Assembly (NCBI RefSeq): GCF_003669015.1
Contig: NZ_CP033069.1
Span: forward strand, 3,606,501 to 3,670,500
Direction: 5' to 3'
DNA from: Acidovorax sp. 1608163
GTDB taxonomy: Bacteria > Pseudomonadota > Gammaproteobacteria > Burkholderiales > Burkholderiaceae_C
Length of the DNA: 64,000 nucleotides
Of the stretch, positions 9,000-17,118 are shown piece after piece (the first letter of the stretch is position 1; each line of letters begins with the position of its first letter). The notes beneath the pieces were generated by a model that did not search any database, was not told the origin of the DNA, and saw only the letters and a program-made list of their open reading frames with translations. The translations under genes were made by a program, and so were the position numbers.

Positions 9000-9018
9000 A
9001 AATAATACTCATTAGCGT
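9000..9018. promoter_or_regulatory. Possible degenerate Fur box
   Basis: AAATAATACTCATTAGCG just upstream of the receptor start partly matches the Fur consensus GATAATGATAATCATTATC (AATGAG and ATTATT blocks on the minus strand). The match is weak and the site touches the chosen start codon. Control by the nearby AraC protein is an alternative. Confidence 0.35.
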
Positions 9019-9336
9019 TTGAATGCGTAATTTGACAGCAGAGTGAAGTTGGCTCGATAGCGAAATCAGGCCACTTTATTTTTCATTTAGGCCAATCTGC
9101 GGATTGCCACAAACTTTGGCGGAACTGAAAAAAATTGATTGCGCGAGAATGATGGAGATCGTCCTGGGTAGGCTCGACGACATCATGTTTCGCCGCGCCC
9201 GGGCACAGCGTGCTGGTGCAGTTGCTCGTGTCGGAGCAGGCTTCGCTCTCAACGCGATGACGGTCACACCATCACCACGATCTTCGCGAAATGTCGGCCA
9301 CTACGTGGTGATGTGACGGAGGTTTGCCGACCTTAG
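9019..9336. other. Intergenic region between receptor and AraC gene
   Basis: About 320 bp without a supported gene. Short open frames exist on both strands, but none has a ribosome binding site or a recognisable motif. It probably holds the promoter of the receptor operon and a binding site for the AraC protein encoded downstream, which I could not locate. Confidence 0.4.
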
Positions 9337-10188
9337 TCAGGGCGAAAGTTCATCGGCAAGCATGATGCCGGGCACGGAAGCAGGCTCAGCGCCGCTATTG
9401 CGGTCCGACAGGTAGCGTGCCGGAGGCTTGCCCACCGCCTTGCGGAACATCGTGATGAATCCGCTGGCGTTTTCGTACCCCAGTTCCAGTGCCACTGTCT
9501 GCACGCTTTCACCCTTGGTCAAACGTTGAAGCGCAAGGATCACGTGCAGTTGCCTGCGCCAGCGCCCAAAGCTCATTCCAATTTCGTGCAGCAGCAACCG
9601 GGTCATGTTTCGCTCGCTCATGCCGATGCGCGTAGCCCAATCGGCTTTCGAGGTTTTGTCCGTGGGGTCGGCCAGCATCATTTCTGCGAGGCGGCGTAAT
9701 CGAGGATCGCGCGGCATGGGCAGGTGTAGGTCCTCCACCGGCGCATCAACCAACTCATCGAGCAACGCCGCAATCAGCCGGTCTTCCCGTCCTCCCTGAG
9801 CGTACAACTCAGGAAAGCTGGCCACCTTCAATAGCAACTCGCGCAGCAATGGCGATACCGAAATCGTGCAACAGGTTGTCGGAAGATTCGGTGCCGCGTC
9901 AGGCTCGATGAAGAGGCAATAAATTTCTGTTTCGCCCGATCCTCTTGCCGAGTGGGGCAAGTCTCCAGGTATCCATAACGCGCACTGTGGCGGCACGATC
10001 CAGACGCCGTCTTCGATTTCGCAGTTGAGGATGCCGCGAACCGAGTAAATCAGCTGAGCTTTGTGATGCTGGTGCCTCCCGTTTTCCCAGTCACTCGCTA
10101 CCGAGGTGGCACTCATGGCAACGACAGGTCGAGGGACATCGTCGAAGTCTCTGCGAGGATTTACACCGTGGATGGCAAACTTGGACAT
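9337..10188 (-). CDS. AraC-family transcriptional regulator
   Basis: A 283-residue regulator; start ATG 10188 preferred over GTG 10194. The N-terminal cupin-like AraC-binding domain shows HQHHKAQLIYSVRGIL and PPQCALWIPGDLPHSARG. The C-terminal two-HTH domain shows WATRIGMSERNMTRLLLHEI, then VQTVALELGYENASGFITMF and the closing block KAVGKPPARYL. It lies upstream of, and on the same strand as, the siderophore-receptor operon and is a likely activator of it, by analogy with AraC regulators that sense ferric siderophores. The ligand is unknown. Confidence 0.92.
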   Translation of the reverse strand: MSKFAIHGVNPRRDFDDVPRPVVAMSATSVASDWENGRHQHHKAQLIYSVRGILNCEIEDGVWIVPPQCALWIPGDLPHSARGSGETEIYCLFIEPDAAPNLPTTCCTISVSPLLRELLLKVASFPELYAQGGREDRLIAALLDELVDAPVEDLHLPMPRDPRLRRLAEMMLADPTDKTSKADWATRIGMSERNMTRLLLHEIGMSFGRWRRQLHVILALQRLTKGESVQTVALELGYENASGFITMFRKAVGKPPARYLSDRNSGAEPASVPGIMLADELSP

Positions 10189-10777
10189 CGGCACTGGAAC
10201 TGTATTCGGAACAAATCGTTGACTTGAGAAATACTAAGGGGAAACTTCGCAACGATTCTTTCGCAAATGATGAGATTCGGTTGCTTGTCGTCATATCCGA
10301 GCGACTGCAGGACGCAGTCGTGTTACGGCCTACACGCCGATTGAAAACGCCCCCACTCTGCCTGCGATAAGCGGAATCCGGTGGGTACCTGGTCCACGAC
10401 GCCTAGCCCGTGCTCAGGCGTGAGCCCATCGATTTCCTGCAGATCGACTATGCCAACGCTGGCTGACGCTCACGCGTGATCTCTGCGGTTGTCCTCGTCG
10501 TTGAGTGAATACACCGACTGGGCCTGCCGGAGGGGCGGGCCGGATCGTACGAGTGCGAAAGATCACCTTCGTTCTCCGACATGTGGAGCGTCAAGTTTGG
10601 GCGCACAGAAGCCGCTTGAACGTTTCCCGGTGAGTGTCAGCAATCAGCCTGTTGGGGTCATCAGAGGGCGGTCGGGAAAGGTGCCAAAGGCGTTCGATCC
10701 GACCATTTGCATGGGTTCTGCCCGTGAGGCCACCATGCGGTGCTTCGCCTTTGCTGAGGCTCAATGCATGGAGTCTC
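10189..10777. other. Non-coding or decayed stretch
   Basis: About 590 bp with no gene I can support. Short open frames occur on both strands (for example a 103-codon one at 10489-10800) but lack ribosome binding sites and recognisable domains. The base composition resembles coding DNA, so degraded gene remnants are possible. Confidence 0.4.
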
Positions 10778-12052
10778 TCACTCGTCTCTTCGCCTGTTGA
10801 GGAATGGCGCCAGAGCCAGCTTTAGCGCCCCCACTGCCGCCAGCACCCACAGACCTGACAGGTAACTGTGGGTAAGGTCGTTCAGCAGCCCGAGGGTCAG
10901 CGGGCCAAGCGCACCCACGCCATAGCCTATGGCTAAAACGAAGGAAGTCCACGAGTTGGCTTCGGTCGCGTCGGCCGCGTTGTCCAGCGGCAGCGTCATC
11001 CCGAGCGAGAAAGACCCGCCCACGCCCACGGCCAGCAGCACGATGGGCAGCCAGCCCGGGGCATGCGGCGCGGCGATCAACATGCCGATGCCCGCCAGGA
11101 AGGCGCCGGCAAAGCCTGCGATTGGCCAGCGCCGGTCATGGCCCCGACTCACCAAGGCCGGCATGGGGTTGGCCAACATGAACACCGTGGTGAAGCCAGC
11201 CAGCATCAGCCCAGCCTGCGCTGCAGTTGCGCCAAAGGCCTGGTTCATGGGTACCAGCCAAGCCAGCAGGCCAAAGAACAAGAAGTTGTTGGCTGAGAAG
11301 TAGAGCGCAGCCAGCCAGGCCGTCCGAGAGCGGGCCGGATGCGGGTGCGCAGCCTTGACTGCCGTGCGATCGGGTGCGGTATGGGTGCCCTCGGCGCTTG
11401 ACACCTGCAGCCAGGCCCCAATGGCCACCAGGCCCGGAACAGCCCAAATGGCGGTGGCCATGCGCCAGCCACCGGTGAGTGCTGCCACTGGCCCGGTCAA
11501 CGCAGCGGCCAGGGTGCTGCCCAGGCCCAGCGAGGCCGCATACAGGCCCATCAACAGCGACCCGCGCCCCGGATGGTGGGCCTTGACAAAGCCGGACATG
11601 AGTGCGCCCGCCACAGCGATGCCCGCACCAACGCCTGCTGTACTGATGAAGAGCAGAACGGTGGACGTGGTGAACGCACGCAACAGCGTGGCCACGGCCA
11701 ACAGCACCAACGCCGCGAGAACCGCGCGATGGCGCCCGAAACGCCGCGCCAGCCAGGGTGTGGGGATGGCCAGCAGCCCCATGAGCAAGGTCGGGATGGC
11801 CGTCAGCAGGGCGGCCTGCGCGTTGTTGATATGGAACTCGCTGCGCAAGGAGCCCAGCACAGGGGCAACAGACACGATGCCCGGGCGAAGGTTGGTGGCC
11901 ACCAGCACCATGACTGCGATGGTCATGGGGAGGCTGAGCCCGGTGGGCTCGGCGGGGCGTATGGCCGCTGCAAGGCGCGGCTTTCCAGCCAGCTTGAGTA
12001 TTCGGCTCTGTTCGATAGGGCTGGACAAGGCGTCGGCAGTGCAGGTGTGCAT
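10778..12052 (-). CDS. MFS transporter, CynX/NimT type
   Basis: A 424-residue, 12-helix major facilitator. I chose ATG 12052 because GGAG lies six bases upstream; the longer TTG/ATG starts at 12064/12058 have nothing comparable. The block ATNLRPGIVSVAPVLGSL in helix 1 and the RRFGRHRAVL loop between helices 2 and 3 are typical of the CynX/NimT branch, which includes cyanate and nitroimidazole transporters. It follows the HbpS-like gene by about 33 bp and very probably shares its promoter and NemR-type operator (12553-12564). In this context export of a reactive or toxic small molecule is plausible. The substrate is unknown. Confidence 0.9.
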   Translation of the reverse strand: MHTCTADALSSPIEQSRILKLAGKPRLAAAIRPAEPTGLSLPMTIAVMVLVATNLRPGIVSVAPVLGSLRSEFHINNAQAALLTAIPTLLMGLLAIPTPWLARRFGRHRAVLAALVLLAVATLLRAFTTSTVLLFISTAGVGAGIAVAGALMSGFVKAHHPGRGSLLMGLYAASLGLGSTLAAALTGPVAALTGGWRMATAIWAVPGLVAIGAWLQVSSAEGTHTAPDRTAVKAAHPHPARSRTAWLAALYFSANNFLFFGLLAWLVPMNQAFGATAAQAGLMLAGFTTVFMLANPMPALVSRGHDRRWPIAGFAGAFLAGIGMLIAAPHAPGWLPIVLLAVGVGGSFSLGMTLPLDNAADATEANSWTSFVLAIGYGVGALGPLTLGLLNDLTHSYLSGLWVLAAVGALKLALAPFLNRRRDE

Positions 12053-12085
12053 CGTCATCTCCAATGTGGTGCGGGCATGAAGCGT

Positions 12086-12544
12086 TCAATCAGGGCTGTG
12101 ACCTGTGGACCACGCATCGGCGGCGCCGGTCTCCAGTGCAGCCATCGCGGCCATGGCCACGGCCACATCCTGCTCAACGGTGCCGGCGCTGACGCCGATG
12201 GCGCCCATCACGTTGCCGTTGGACAGCACCGGGACGCCACCACCAAAGATCACGGCGCGCCCATTGAGGCTGTGCTGGATGCCGAACAGCGGTGCACCGG
12301 GTTGCGCCAGCAGCGCCAGGTCGGCGGTGGATTGCCCGAAGGCCACGGCGGTGTAGGCCTTGTTGATCGCCAGGTCGGCGCAGCCCACCGCGCCACCGTC
12401 GCCCCGGGTGAAGTGCAGCAGGTGCCCGCCGCTGTCCACGATGGCTACCGAAAACGGCAGGCCGAACTGAAGCGCAAAGGCTTCTGCCGCTTGGGACATG
12501 GCCTTGGCATCGGTCAGGGAGAGTGTCTTGTAAGGGTTGCTCAT
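12086..12544 (-). CDS. HbpS/GlcG-like haem-degrading family protein
   Basis: A 152-residue protein starting MSNPYKTLSLTDAKAMSQAA at ATG 12544. Blocks FALQFGLPFSVAIVDSGGHL, AVGCADLAINKAYTAVAFG, GVPVLSNGNVMGAIGVSAG and the closing AVAMAAMAAL identify the GlcG/HbpS fold (DUF336). Members bind haem or cobalamin or accompany catabolic enzymes; the actual activity is usually unproven. The start codon lies nine bases from the palindrome TAGACTGGTCTA, and the gene is followed by the MFS transporter, so both should answer to the NemR-like repressor. Confidence 0.88.
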   Translation of the reverse strand: MSNPYKTLSLTDAKAMSQAAEAFALQFGLPFSVAIVDSGGHLLHFTRGDGGAVGCADLAINKAYTAVAFGQSTADLALLAQPGAPLFGIQHSLNGRAVIFGGGVPVLSNGNVMGAIGVSAGTVEQDVAVAMAAMAALETGAADAWSTGHSPD

Positions 12545-12552
12545 GTTAATAG

Positions 12553-12564
12553 TAGACTGGTCTA
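12553..12564. promoter_or_regulatory. NemR-type operator 1 (TAGACTGGTCTA)
   Basis: A 12-bp palindrome with arms TAGAC and GTCTA, directly before the HbpS-like gene. The same arms recur at 13243, 15048 and 15171, each in front of a unit of this cluster. It is the probable binding site of the TetR-family protein encoded at 12617-13228. Confidence 0.75.
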
Positions 12565-12577
12565 TTCTTGATCGGGC

Positions 12578-12603
12578 AAAAAAAAGCACTTCCCGCGAAG
12601 TGC
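12578..12603 (-). terminator. Terminator of the nemR-like gene
   Basis: On the minus strand GCACTTC-GCGG-GAAGTGC is followed by a run of eight T. It lies 13 bases after the end of the regulator gene and separates it from the HbpS-MFS unit. Confidence 0.85.
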
Positions 12604-12616
12604 CCGATGGGAGGGG

Positions 12617-13228
12617 TCAGCCCGGCAATTGCAACAGGCGGCGCGTGGCGCCCAGAGCCACGTCAAAGGGCTGCGCATTGCGGGCGATCTTGGCCATCAC
12701 GCTGGCGCCCATCCACAGCTGGTAGAGGCTTTCGGCCAGCTCGGCCGGGTCGGTCTGCACGCCAAGCGAATGGTCGGCCTGCCCCGCCGCGATGGCCTGC
12801 GCCAGGCGCAACACGATGCCCGTGGTGCCCAGCTTCATGGCCGCGCGCATGGCCTCGGACAGATCGGCCACCTCGGCGCCCAGCTTCACGGCCAGGCATT
12901 TGCCCTGGCAGTCTTGCAGCGACTGGCCCTCGCGCCAGGCCTGGAAGTAGGCCAGCAGGCGGTCTGCGTGCGAGCCTTTGCTGCGGCCCAGGGTGGCGTC
13001 CATCTCGGCGTGATACTGCGCAAAGTAGGCCGTGAGCATGGCCTCGCCAAAGGCGTCCTTCGAGCCGAAGTAGTGATAGAACGAGCCCTTGGGCACGCTG
13101 GCGGCCGTCAGGATTTCGTTGATGCCGACCGCAGAGAAGCCTTTGCTGGCCATGATGCGCTGGCCGACGGCGATGATGCCGTCGCGGACGTCAGAGGATT
13201 CGGAGGTGTGGGCGGAAACCATGTTCAC
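12617..13228 (-). CDS. nemR: NemR-like TetR-family repressor
   Basis: A 203-residue TetR-family regulator. The HTH contains GINEILTAASVPKGSFYHYF and GSKDAFGEAML. The body closely follows E. coli NemR as I recall it: CLAVKLGAEVADLSEAMRAA, with the cysteine that in NemR (Cys106) senses electrophiles and hypochlorite, and LYQLWMGASVMAKIARN, with the matching lysine (Lys175). NemR represses nemA-gloA, which detoxify methylglyoxal and quinones. Here the neighbours are a DJ-1/PfpI protein, a hydrolase, an MFS pump and an HbpS-like protein, and four copies of a shared palindrome front the transcription units. It has its own terminator and probably represses itself through the site at 13243. Confidence 0.88.
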   Translation of the reverse strand: MNMVSAHTSESSDVRDGIIAVGQRIMASKGFSAVGINEILTAASVPKGSFYHYFGSKDAFGEAMLTAYFAQYHAEMDATLGRSKGSHADRLLAYFQAWREGQSLQDCQGKCLAVKLGAEVADLSEAMRAAMKLGTTGIVLRLAQAIAAGQADHSLGVQTDPAELAESLYQLWMGASVMAKIARNAQPFDVALGATRRLLQLPG

Positions 13229-13242
13229 ATCCTATCTCAGAT

Positions 13243-13257
13243 TAGACCGGTCGTCTA
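13243..13257. promoter_or_regulatory. NemR-type operator 2 (TAGACCGGTCGTCTA)
   Basis: This 15-bp site, 14 bases before the nemR-like gene, keeps the arms TAGAC and GTCTA with a five-base spacer; the perfect palindrome GACCGGTC lies inside. Part of it, CCGGTCGTCT (13247-13256), is also the left arm of a 10-bp inverted repeat with AGACGACCGG at 13271-13280. That repeat could act as a second half-site or as a terminator stem for the hydrolase gene that ends at 13294. Confidence 0.7.
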
Positions 13258-13293
13258 TTAATCTCAAAACAGACGACCGGCCCGGCGCCCGGT

Positions 13294-14283
13294 TCACTGG
13301 CGGATGAAGGCCAGCAGGTCGGCATTCAAACGGTCCTTGTGCGTGTCGGTCAGACCGTGCGGCGCACCGGGGTAAACCAGCAACTGCGCACCCTTGACCA
13401 GCCTGGCTGTGGCGCGGCCGGAAATGTCGATGGGCACAATCTGGTCGTCATCGCCATGCACCACCAGGGTGGGCCGGTCGATCTTTTTCAGGTCTTCCGT
13501 CATGTCGGATTCGGAGAAGGCCTTGATCGAATCGAAGGTGTTCTTGTGGCCCGCCTGCATGCCCTGCAACCACCAGTTGTCGATCAGGCCTTGCGACACC
13601 TTCACGCCCGGGCGGTTGAAGCCGAAGAAGGGACCGGCGGCGATGTCCTTGTACAACTGGGCGCGGTTGGCCAGTTGGCCGGCGCGGATGCCGTCAAACA
13701 CCTCGATGGGCACGCCGTTCGGGTTCTTCGCTGACTTGATCATCACCGGTGTGACGGCCGACACCAGCGCCACCTTGGCCACCCGAGCCGTGCCATGGCG
13801 GCCGATGTAGCGCGCCACCTCGCCGCCGCCGGTGGAAAAGCCCACCAGCACCGCGTTCTTCAGCTTCAGCATGTCGATCACCGTGCCCAGGTCATCGGCG
13901 TAGTGGTCCATGTCATTGCCCTCCCAGGGCTGGCTGGAGCGGCCATGCCCGCGGCGGTCGTGCGCGATGACGCGGTAGCCGTGATCGGCCAGGTAGATCA
14001 TCTGACTCTCCCAGCTGTCCGAGCTCAAGGGCCAGCCGTGGCTGAAGACCACGGGCTGGCCATCACGCGGGCCCCAGTCCTTGTAGTAGAGCTGCACGCC
14101 GTCACGGGTGGTGATGTAGCTGCCAGAGGGCTGGGCGCTGCCGGTTTGCGGCAGCGCAGGCCGGACGCCAGCGGCCAGGGCGGGCGCGGTGGGCGTCAGC
14201 GCCGCACCGGCGAAGGCCGCAACCAAAGTGGACAAGGTCAGCAGGTGCTGGGCGGAGCGGGCGAAGATGCGTCGGGCGGTCAT
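13294..14283 (-). CDS. Exported alpha/beta hydrolase (non-haem chloroperoxidase-like)
   Basis: A 329-residue alpha/beta hydrolase with an N-terminal export signal ([20 protein letters not shown], then a hydrophobic, Ala-rich run to ALAAG). The catalytic serine is in GFSTGGGE, the acid probably in [10 protein letters not shown], and the histidine in [10 protein letters not shown]. The oxyanion motif is [11 protein letters not shown]. This matches the cofactor-free haloperoxidase/esterase group. It lies 52 bp behind the DJ-1 gene and is probably co-transcribed from the operator pair at 15048/15171. The natural substrate is unknown; bromination or perhydrolysis seen in vitro for relatives may be incidental. 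Confidence 0.9.
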   Translation of the reverse strand: MTARRIFARSAQHLLTLSTLVAAFAGAALTPTAPALAAGVRPALPQTGSAQPSGSYITTRDGVQLYYKDWGPRDGQPVVFSHGWPLSSDSWESQMIYLADHGYRVIAHDRRGHGRSSQPWEGNDMDHYADDLGTVIDMLKLKNAVLVGFSTGGGEVARYIGRHGTARVAKVALVSAVTPVMIKSAKNPNGVPIEVFDGIRAGQLANRAQLYKDIAAGPFFGFNRPGVKVSQGLIDNWWLQGMQAGHKNTFDSIKAFSESDMTEDLKKIDRPTLVVHGDDDQIVPIDISGRATARLVKGAQLLVYPGAPHGLTDTHKDRLNADLLAFIRQ

Positions 14284-14335
14284 GGGGATCCTTTGAAACG
14301 GGATGGAAGATGGCGGGTGAGCGTGAGGCGCGGGC

Positions 14336-15031
14336 TCAGGCGGTGGCGGCGAACTGGCTCAGCAGCACCGTGGCCGCTTCGGCCGACGAGGCCGGGTTCT
14401 GGCCGGTGATCAGCAGGCCGTCGGTCACCACGTAGGAGCCCCAATCGGCGCCCTTGCTGTAGCGGCCGCCCTTGGCGATCAGCATGTCTTCCACCAGGAA
14501 GGGCACCACATCGGTCAGGCCCACGCCGTCTTCTTCTGTGTTGGCGAAGCCGGTGACCTGCTTGCCTTCCACCAGAGGGCGGCCATTGGGGGCCTTGACG
14601 TCGCGCAGCACGCCGGGGGCATGGCACACCAGGGCGACCGGCTTGTGGGCGGCGATGAAGGCCTCGATCAGCGCGACGGAATGCGGGTCTTCGACCAGGT
14701 CCCACAGCGGGCCGTGGCCACCGGGGTAGAACACGGTGTCGAAGTCAGCCTGGTCGATGGTGTCCAGGCGGACGGTGTTGGCGAGTTGGGCGTTGGCATC
14801 GGAATCGGCCTCGAAGCGGTGCGTCAGCTCGGTCTGGAACATCGGCTCGTTGCTCTTGGGGTCCAGCGGGGGTTGACCACCCAGCGGCGAGGCCAGCACG
14901 ATCTCGACGCCGGCGTCCTTGAACGCGTAGTAGGGGGCGGCCAGCTCTTCCAGCCAGAAGCCGGTCTTGCGGCCCGTGTTGCCAAGTTGGTCGTGGGAAG
15001 TGAGGACCATCAGAACTTTCATTGCATTCAC
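14336..15031 (-). CDS. DJ-1/PfpI family protein (Hsp31/glyoxalase III-like)
   Basis: A 231-residue type-1 glutamine amidotransferase-like protein starting [20 protein letters not shown]. The nucleophilic elbow [10 protein letters not shown] holds the reactive cysteine followed by histidine; [18 protein letters not shown] supplies the conserved acidic residue. This subgroup resembles Hsp31-type glyoxalase III, which converts methylglyoxal to lactate without glutathione, and also acts as a chaperone/deglycase. The context supports a methylglyoxal role: an operator of the NemR-like repressor lies 16 bases upstream, and E. coli NemR controls gloA. It is the first gene of a two-gene unit with the hydrolase. 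Confidence 0.9.
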   Translation of the reverse strand: MNAMKVLMVLTSHDQLGNTGRKTGFWLEELAAPYYAFKDAGVEIVLASPLGGQPPLDPKSNEPMFQTELTHRFEADSDANAQLANTVRLDTIDQADFDTVFYPGGHGPLWDLVEDPHSVALIEAFIAAHKPVALVCHAPGVLRDVKAPNGRPLVEGKQVTGFANTEEDGVGLTDVVPFLVEDMLIAKGGRYSKGADWGSYVVTDGLLITGQNPASSAEAATVLLSQFAATA

Positions 15032-15047
15032 CTTGATGTCAAAAAAT

Positions 15048-15059
15048 TAGACCGGTCTA
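15048..15059. promoter_or_regulatory. NemR-type operator 3 (TAGACCGGTCTA)
   Basis: A perfect 12-bp palindrome 16 bases upstream of the DJ-1 gene start, the best copy of the motif in the cluster. Confidence 0.8.
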
Positions 15060-15074
15060 CTATTTAACCGAATC

Positions 15075-15098
15075 AAAAAATACACTTCAACGGAAGTG
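15075..15098 (-). terminator. Possible terminator upstream of DJ-1 unit
   Basis: On the minus strand CACTTC-CGTT-GAAGTG is followed after two bases by TTTTTT. It may end transcription arriving from the LysR gene (stop at 15273), isolating the NemR-controlled promoter. Confidence 0.5.
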
Positions 15099-15170
15099 CG
15101 GCGATGTGGGCTGCGTGGAGCGGCTTTGCGGGCCGCGCTGTGCAGAACATGGGTCAATGATAGATTGAAT

Positions 15171-15185
15171 TAGACCGGTCGTCTA
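15171..15185. promoter_or_regulatory. NemR-type operator 4 (TAGACCGGTCGTCTA)
   Basis: Identical to the 15-bp site at 13243. It lies 112 bp from operator 3, between the LysR gene end and the DJ-1 unit; a second distal site for the same repressor is likely. Confidence 0.65.
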
Positions 15186-15272
15186 GTGGTGGTGCGAAAT
15201 TTGTTTGCGAACGCGGTGAGCCACTGCTGTGCCCCACGACATGGGCAGCGCCAGGTGCGGGCCTTCACTGAT

Positions 15273-16169
15273 TCACTGAACGAGTGCGGCCTGAAGCGTG
15301 TCGGCCACGCGGGCCCGCAGCCAACGGTGCGCAGCGTCGCTGTCGAACCGGCGGTGCCAGGACAGCACGACCGGTGCAGGCGCCACCGGCATGGGCAGTG
15401 GTCGCTGCACGATGTCGAGCGCCTCGCACAGCCCGGCGCACAGCCTCTGGGCCACCACCGTGACGGCATCCGAGCGCGCGACCACCTCCAGCGCCGCCGC
15501 CGAGGTGGGCAGCGACGCCACCACACGCCGCGAAAGGCCCAGGTCGGCCAAGGCCTCGTCCACGCGATCACGCAGCCGCCCACGACGCGACACGACCACG
15601 TACGGCAGGGCAGCCAGCTTCGCAGGCGACAGCCGGGCCCGGGCCAGGGGGTGTTGGCGTCGCAGCGCCAGGACGAGATGGTCCTCACCCAGCACCTGGT
15701 GCGTGATCTCCGGCTGGGTCGGCACCGACGCGCCCAGCTCCAGGTCCACCTCTGTTCGCAGCCCTTCCTGGCGCCCTGACGCGTCTTCGCCCAGGAAGCG
15801 GATGCGCAAGGCAGGTGCCGCCTCGCCCACGCTGGCGATCAGCGTTGGCGCCAGTGCGGCCAGCAGCGCATCGTGCCCGCGCAGCGTGAACACCCGGTCA
15901 AGCGTGGTGAAGTCGAGCGCACCGGCGGGCTTCAACAAGGTCGAAGCCTCCTGCACCAGGGCATGCACCTGCGCGCGGATGGCCTGGGCGTACGGCGTCG
16001 GCACCATGGTGCGACCAGCACGCACCAGGATGTCGTCGCCCGTCACATGGCGGATGCGCGACAGGGTGCGGCTCACCGCAGGCGGCGTCAGGTGCAGACG
16101 CTCCGCAGCCATGGCCACGCTGTTGTGCTCGAGCAGGGCATCGAGGGCGGTGAGCAGGTTCATATCCAT
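15273..16169 (-). CDS. LysR-family transcriptional regulator
   Basis: A 298-residue LTTR. The N-terminal winged HTH reads NSVAMAAERLHLTPPAVSRT and LSRIRHVTGDDILVRAGRTM. The C-terminal effector-binding domain follows (LRIRFLGEDASGRQEGLRTE; YVVVSRRGRLRDRVDEALAD). It is divergent from the IMPase-like gene with a 115-bp gap and probably controls that gene and the reductase behind it. The effector is unknown. Confidence 0.9.
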   Translation of the reverse strand: MDMNLLTALDALLEHNSVAMAAERLHLTPPAVSRTLSRIRHVTGDDILVRAGRTMVPTPYAQAIRAQVHALVQEASTLLKPAGALDFTTLDRVFTLRGHDALLAALAPTLIASVGEAAPALRIRFLGEDASGRQEGLRTEVDLELGASVPTQPEITHQVLGEDHLVLALRRQHPLARARLSPAKLAALPYVVVSRRGRLRDRVDEALADLGLSRRVVASLPTSAAALEVVARSDAVTVVAQRLCAGLCEALDIVQRPLPMPVAPAPVVLSWHRRFDSDAAHRWLRARVADTLQAALVQ

Positions 16170-16284
16170 TGCATCAGGGTAACGTATTCATTGCCGATAT
16201 TGCACTGGACGTCATGTGATCACTTGCCTATCGTGGCGGCATGGGCACATCGAGATGCCTCCGACCACCCGCAAGACACACCAC

Positions 16285-17118
16285 ATGACCCAAGCCCTCT
16301 ACCCCCTCGCCGAGCCCACCGCCGATGCCTTGCTCGCTGGCATGACCGCCGCCGCCGAACGCGCCGGGCAGCAGTTGCTGGCCCACTTCTCGCCCGATGC
16401 CCGACCGCATGACCGCAACGCCCTGATGGCGGCACTGGCCCACAACGAGGCACTGGTGGCCAAGGGCTTGCGCGATGCGCTCAGCGCACTGCGCCCCGGT
16501 GCCAACTGGCTGGACGGCGAACTCGAAGCCATGCCCCTGCCCGATGGCGAGTGGTGGGTGGTGGATGCCGTGGAGGGCAACGTCAACCACGTCCATGGCC
16601 TGGGCGACTGGGGCGTGAGCATCACACTGGTACGCGATCGCCAACCTGTGCTCGCCGTGTTCCACCACCCGCTAGAGGGCATGATGTGGACTGCAGTGAG
16701 CGGCAAGGGCGCGCACCGCAACGGCCAGGCCGTGCGTGTCAGCGCGAAGACGCAACTGGCAGACGCCATCGTCAGCACAGGCCAGGCCGAGGCGGGACAA
16801 ACCGCCACCTACGGGCCGATCGGTGGGTCGGTCACCGCCATGCTCGGCCACGCCTTGCTGGTGCGCACGTCGGTGCCATCGACCTTCCCGATGCTGCATG
16901 TCGCCAGCGGCCAGAACGACGTCTTCTGGCAGTACGCCTGCGTGCTGCCGGGCGTGGCGGCGGGCGTGCTGTTTGTCCAGGAGGCGGGCGGCACGGTGAG
17001 CCGCATCGATGGCTCGCCTTGGCAGCCCGGCGCAACCGACATCCTGATGGCTGCGCCAGCGCTGCACGCGGCAGCCACTGCCGTGCTGCGCTCCATCCCG
17101 AGCCAGGAGGCTGCATGA
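16285..17118 (+). CDS. Inositol-monophosphatase-like protein with altered metal site
   Basis: A 277-residue protein of the FIG/IMPase superfamily; starts at 16255 or 16216 are possible, but MTQALYPLAEPTADALL looks like the native N-terminus. The usual metal-site motif DPxDGTTNF reads DAVEGNVNHVHG, so one Asp is Glu. The motif WDxAAG reads PGVAAGVLFVQEAGG, so its Asp is absent. The fold is clear but classical two/three-metal phosphatase chemistry is doubtful. It overlaps the next gene by ATGA and is divergent from a LysR gene. It could be a ligand-binding or repurposed member. Confidence 0.85.
   Translation: MTQALYPLAEPTADALLAGMTAAAERAGQQLLAHFSPDARPHDRNALMAALAHNEALVAKGLRDALSALRPGANWLDGELEAMPLPDGEWWVVDAVEGNVNHVHGLGDWGVSITLVRDRQPVLAVFHHPLEGMMWTAVSGKGAHRNGQAVRVSAKTQLADAIVSTGQAEAGQTATYGPIGGSVTAMLGHALLVRTSVPSTFPMLHVASGQNDVFWQYACVLPGVAAGVLFVQEAGGTVSRIDGSPWQPGATDILMAAPALHAAATAVLRSIPSQEAA

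Noticed and set aside
9104..9316. A 70-codon plus-strand frame between the receptor and AraC genes
   Set aside because: No ribosome binding site, no recognisable motif, and an overlapping open frame on the other strand.
10334..10464. A short minus-strand frame reading DLQEIDGLTPEHGLG
   Set aside because: Protein-like, but under 50 residues, without a start codon, and matching no family I recognise.
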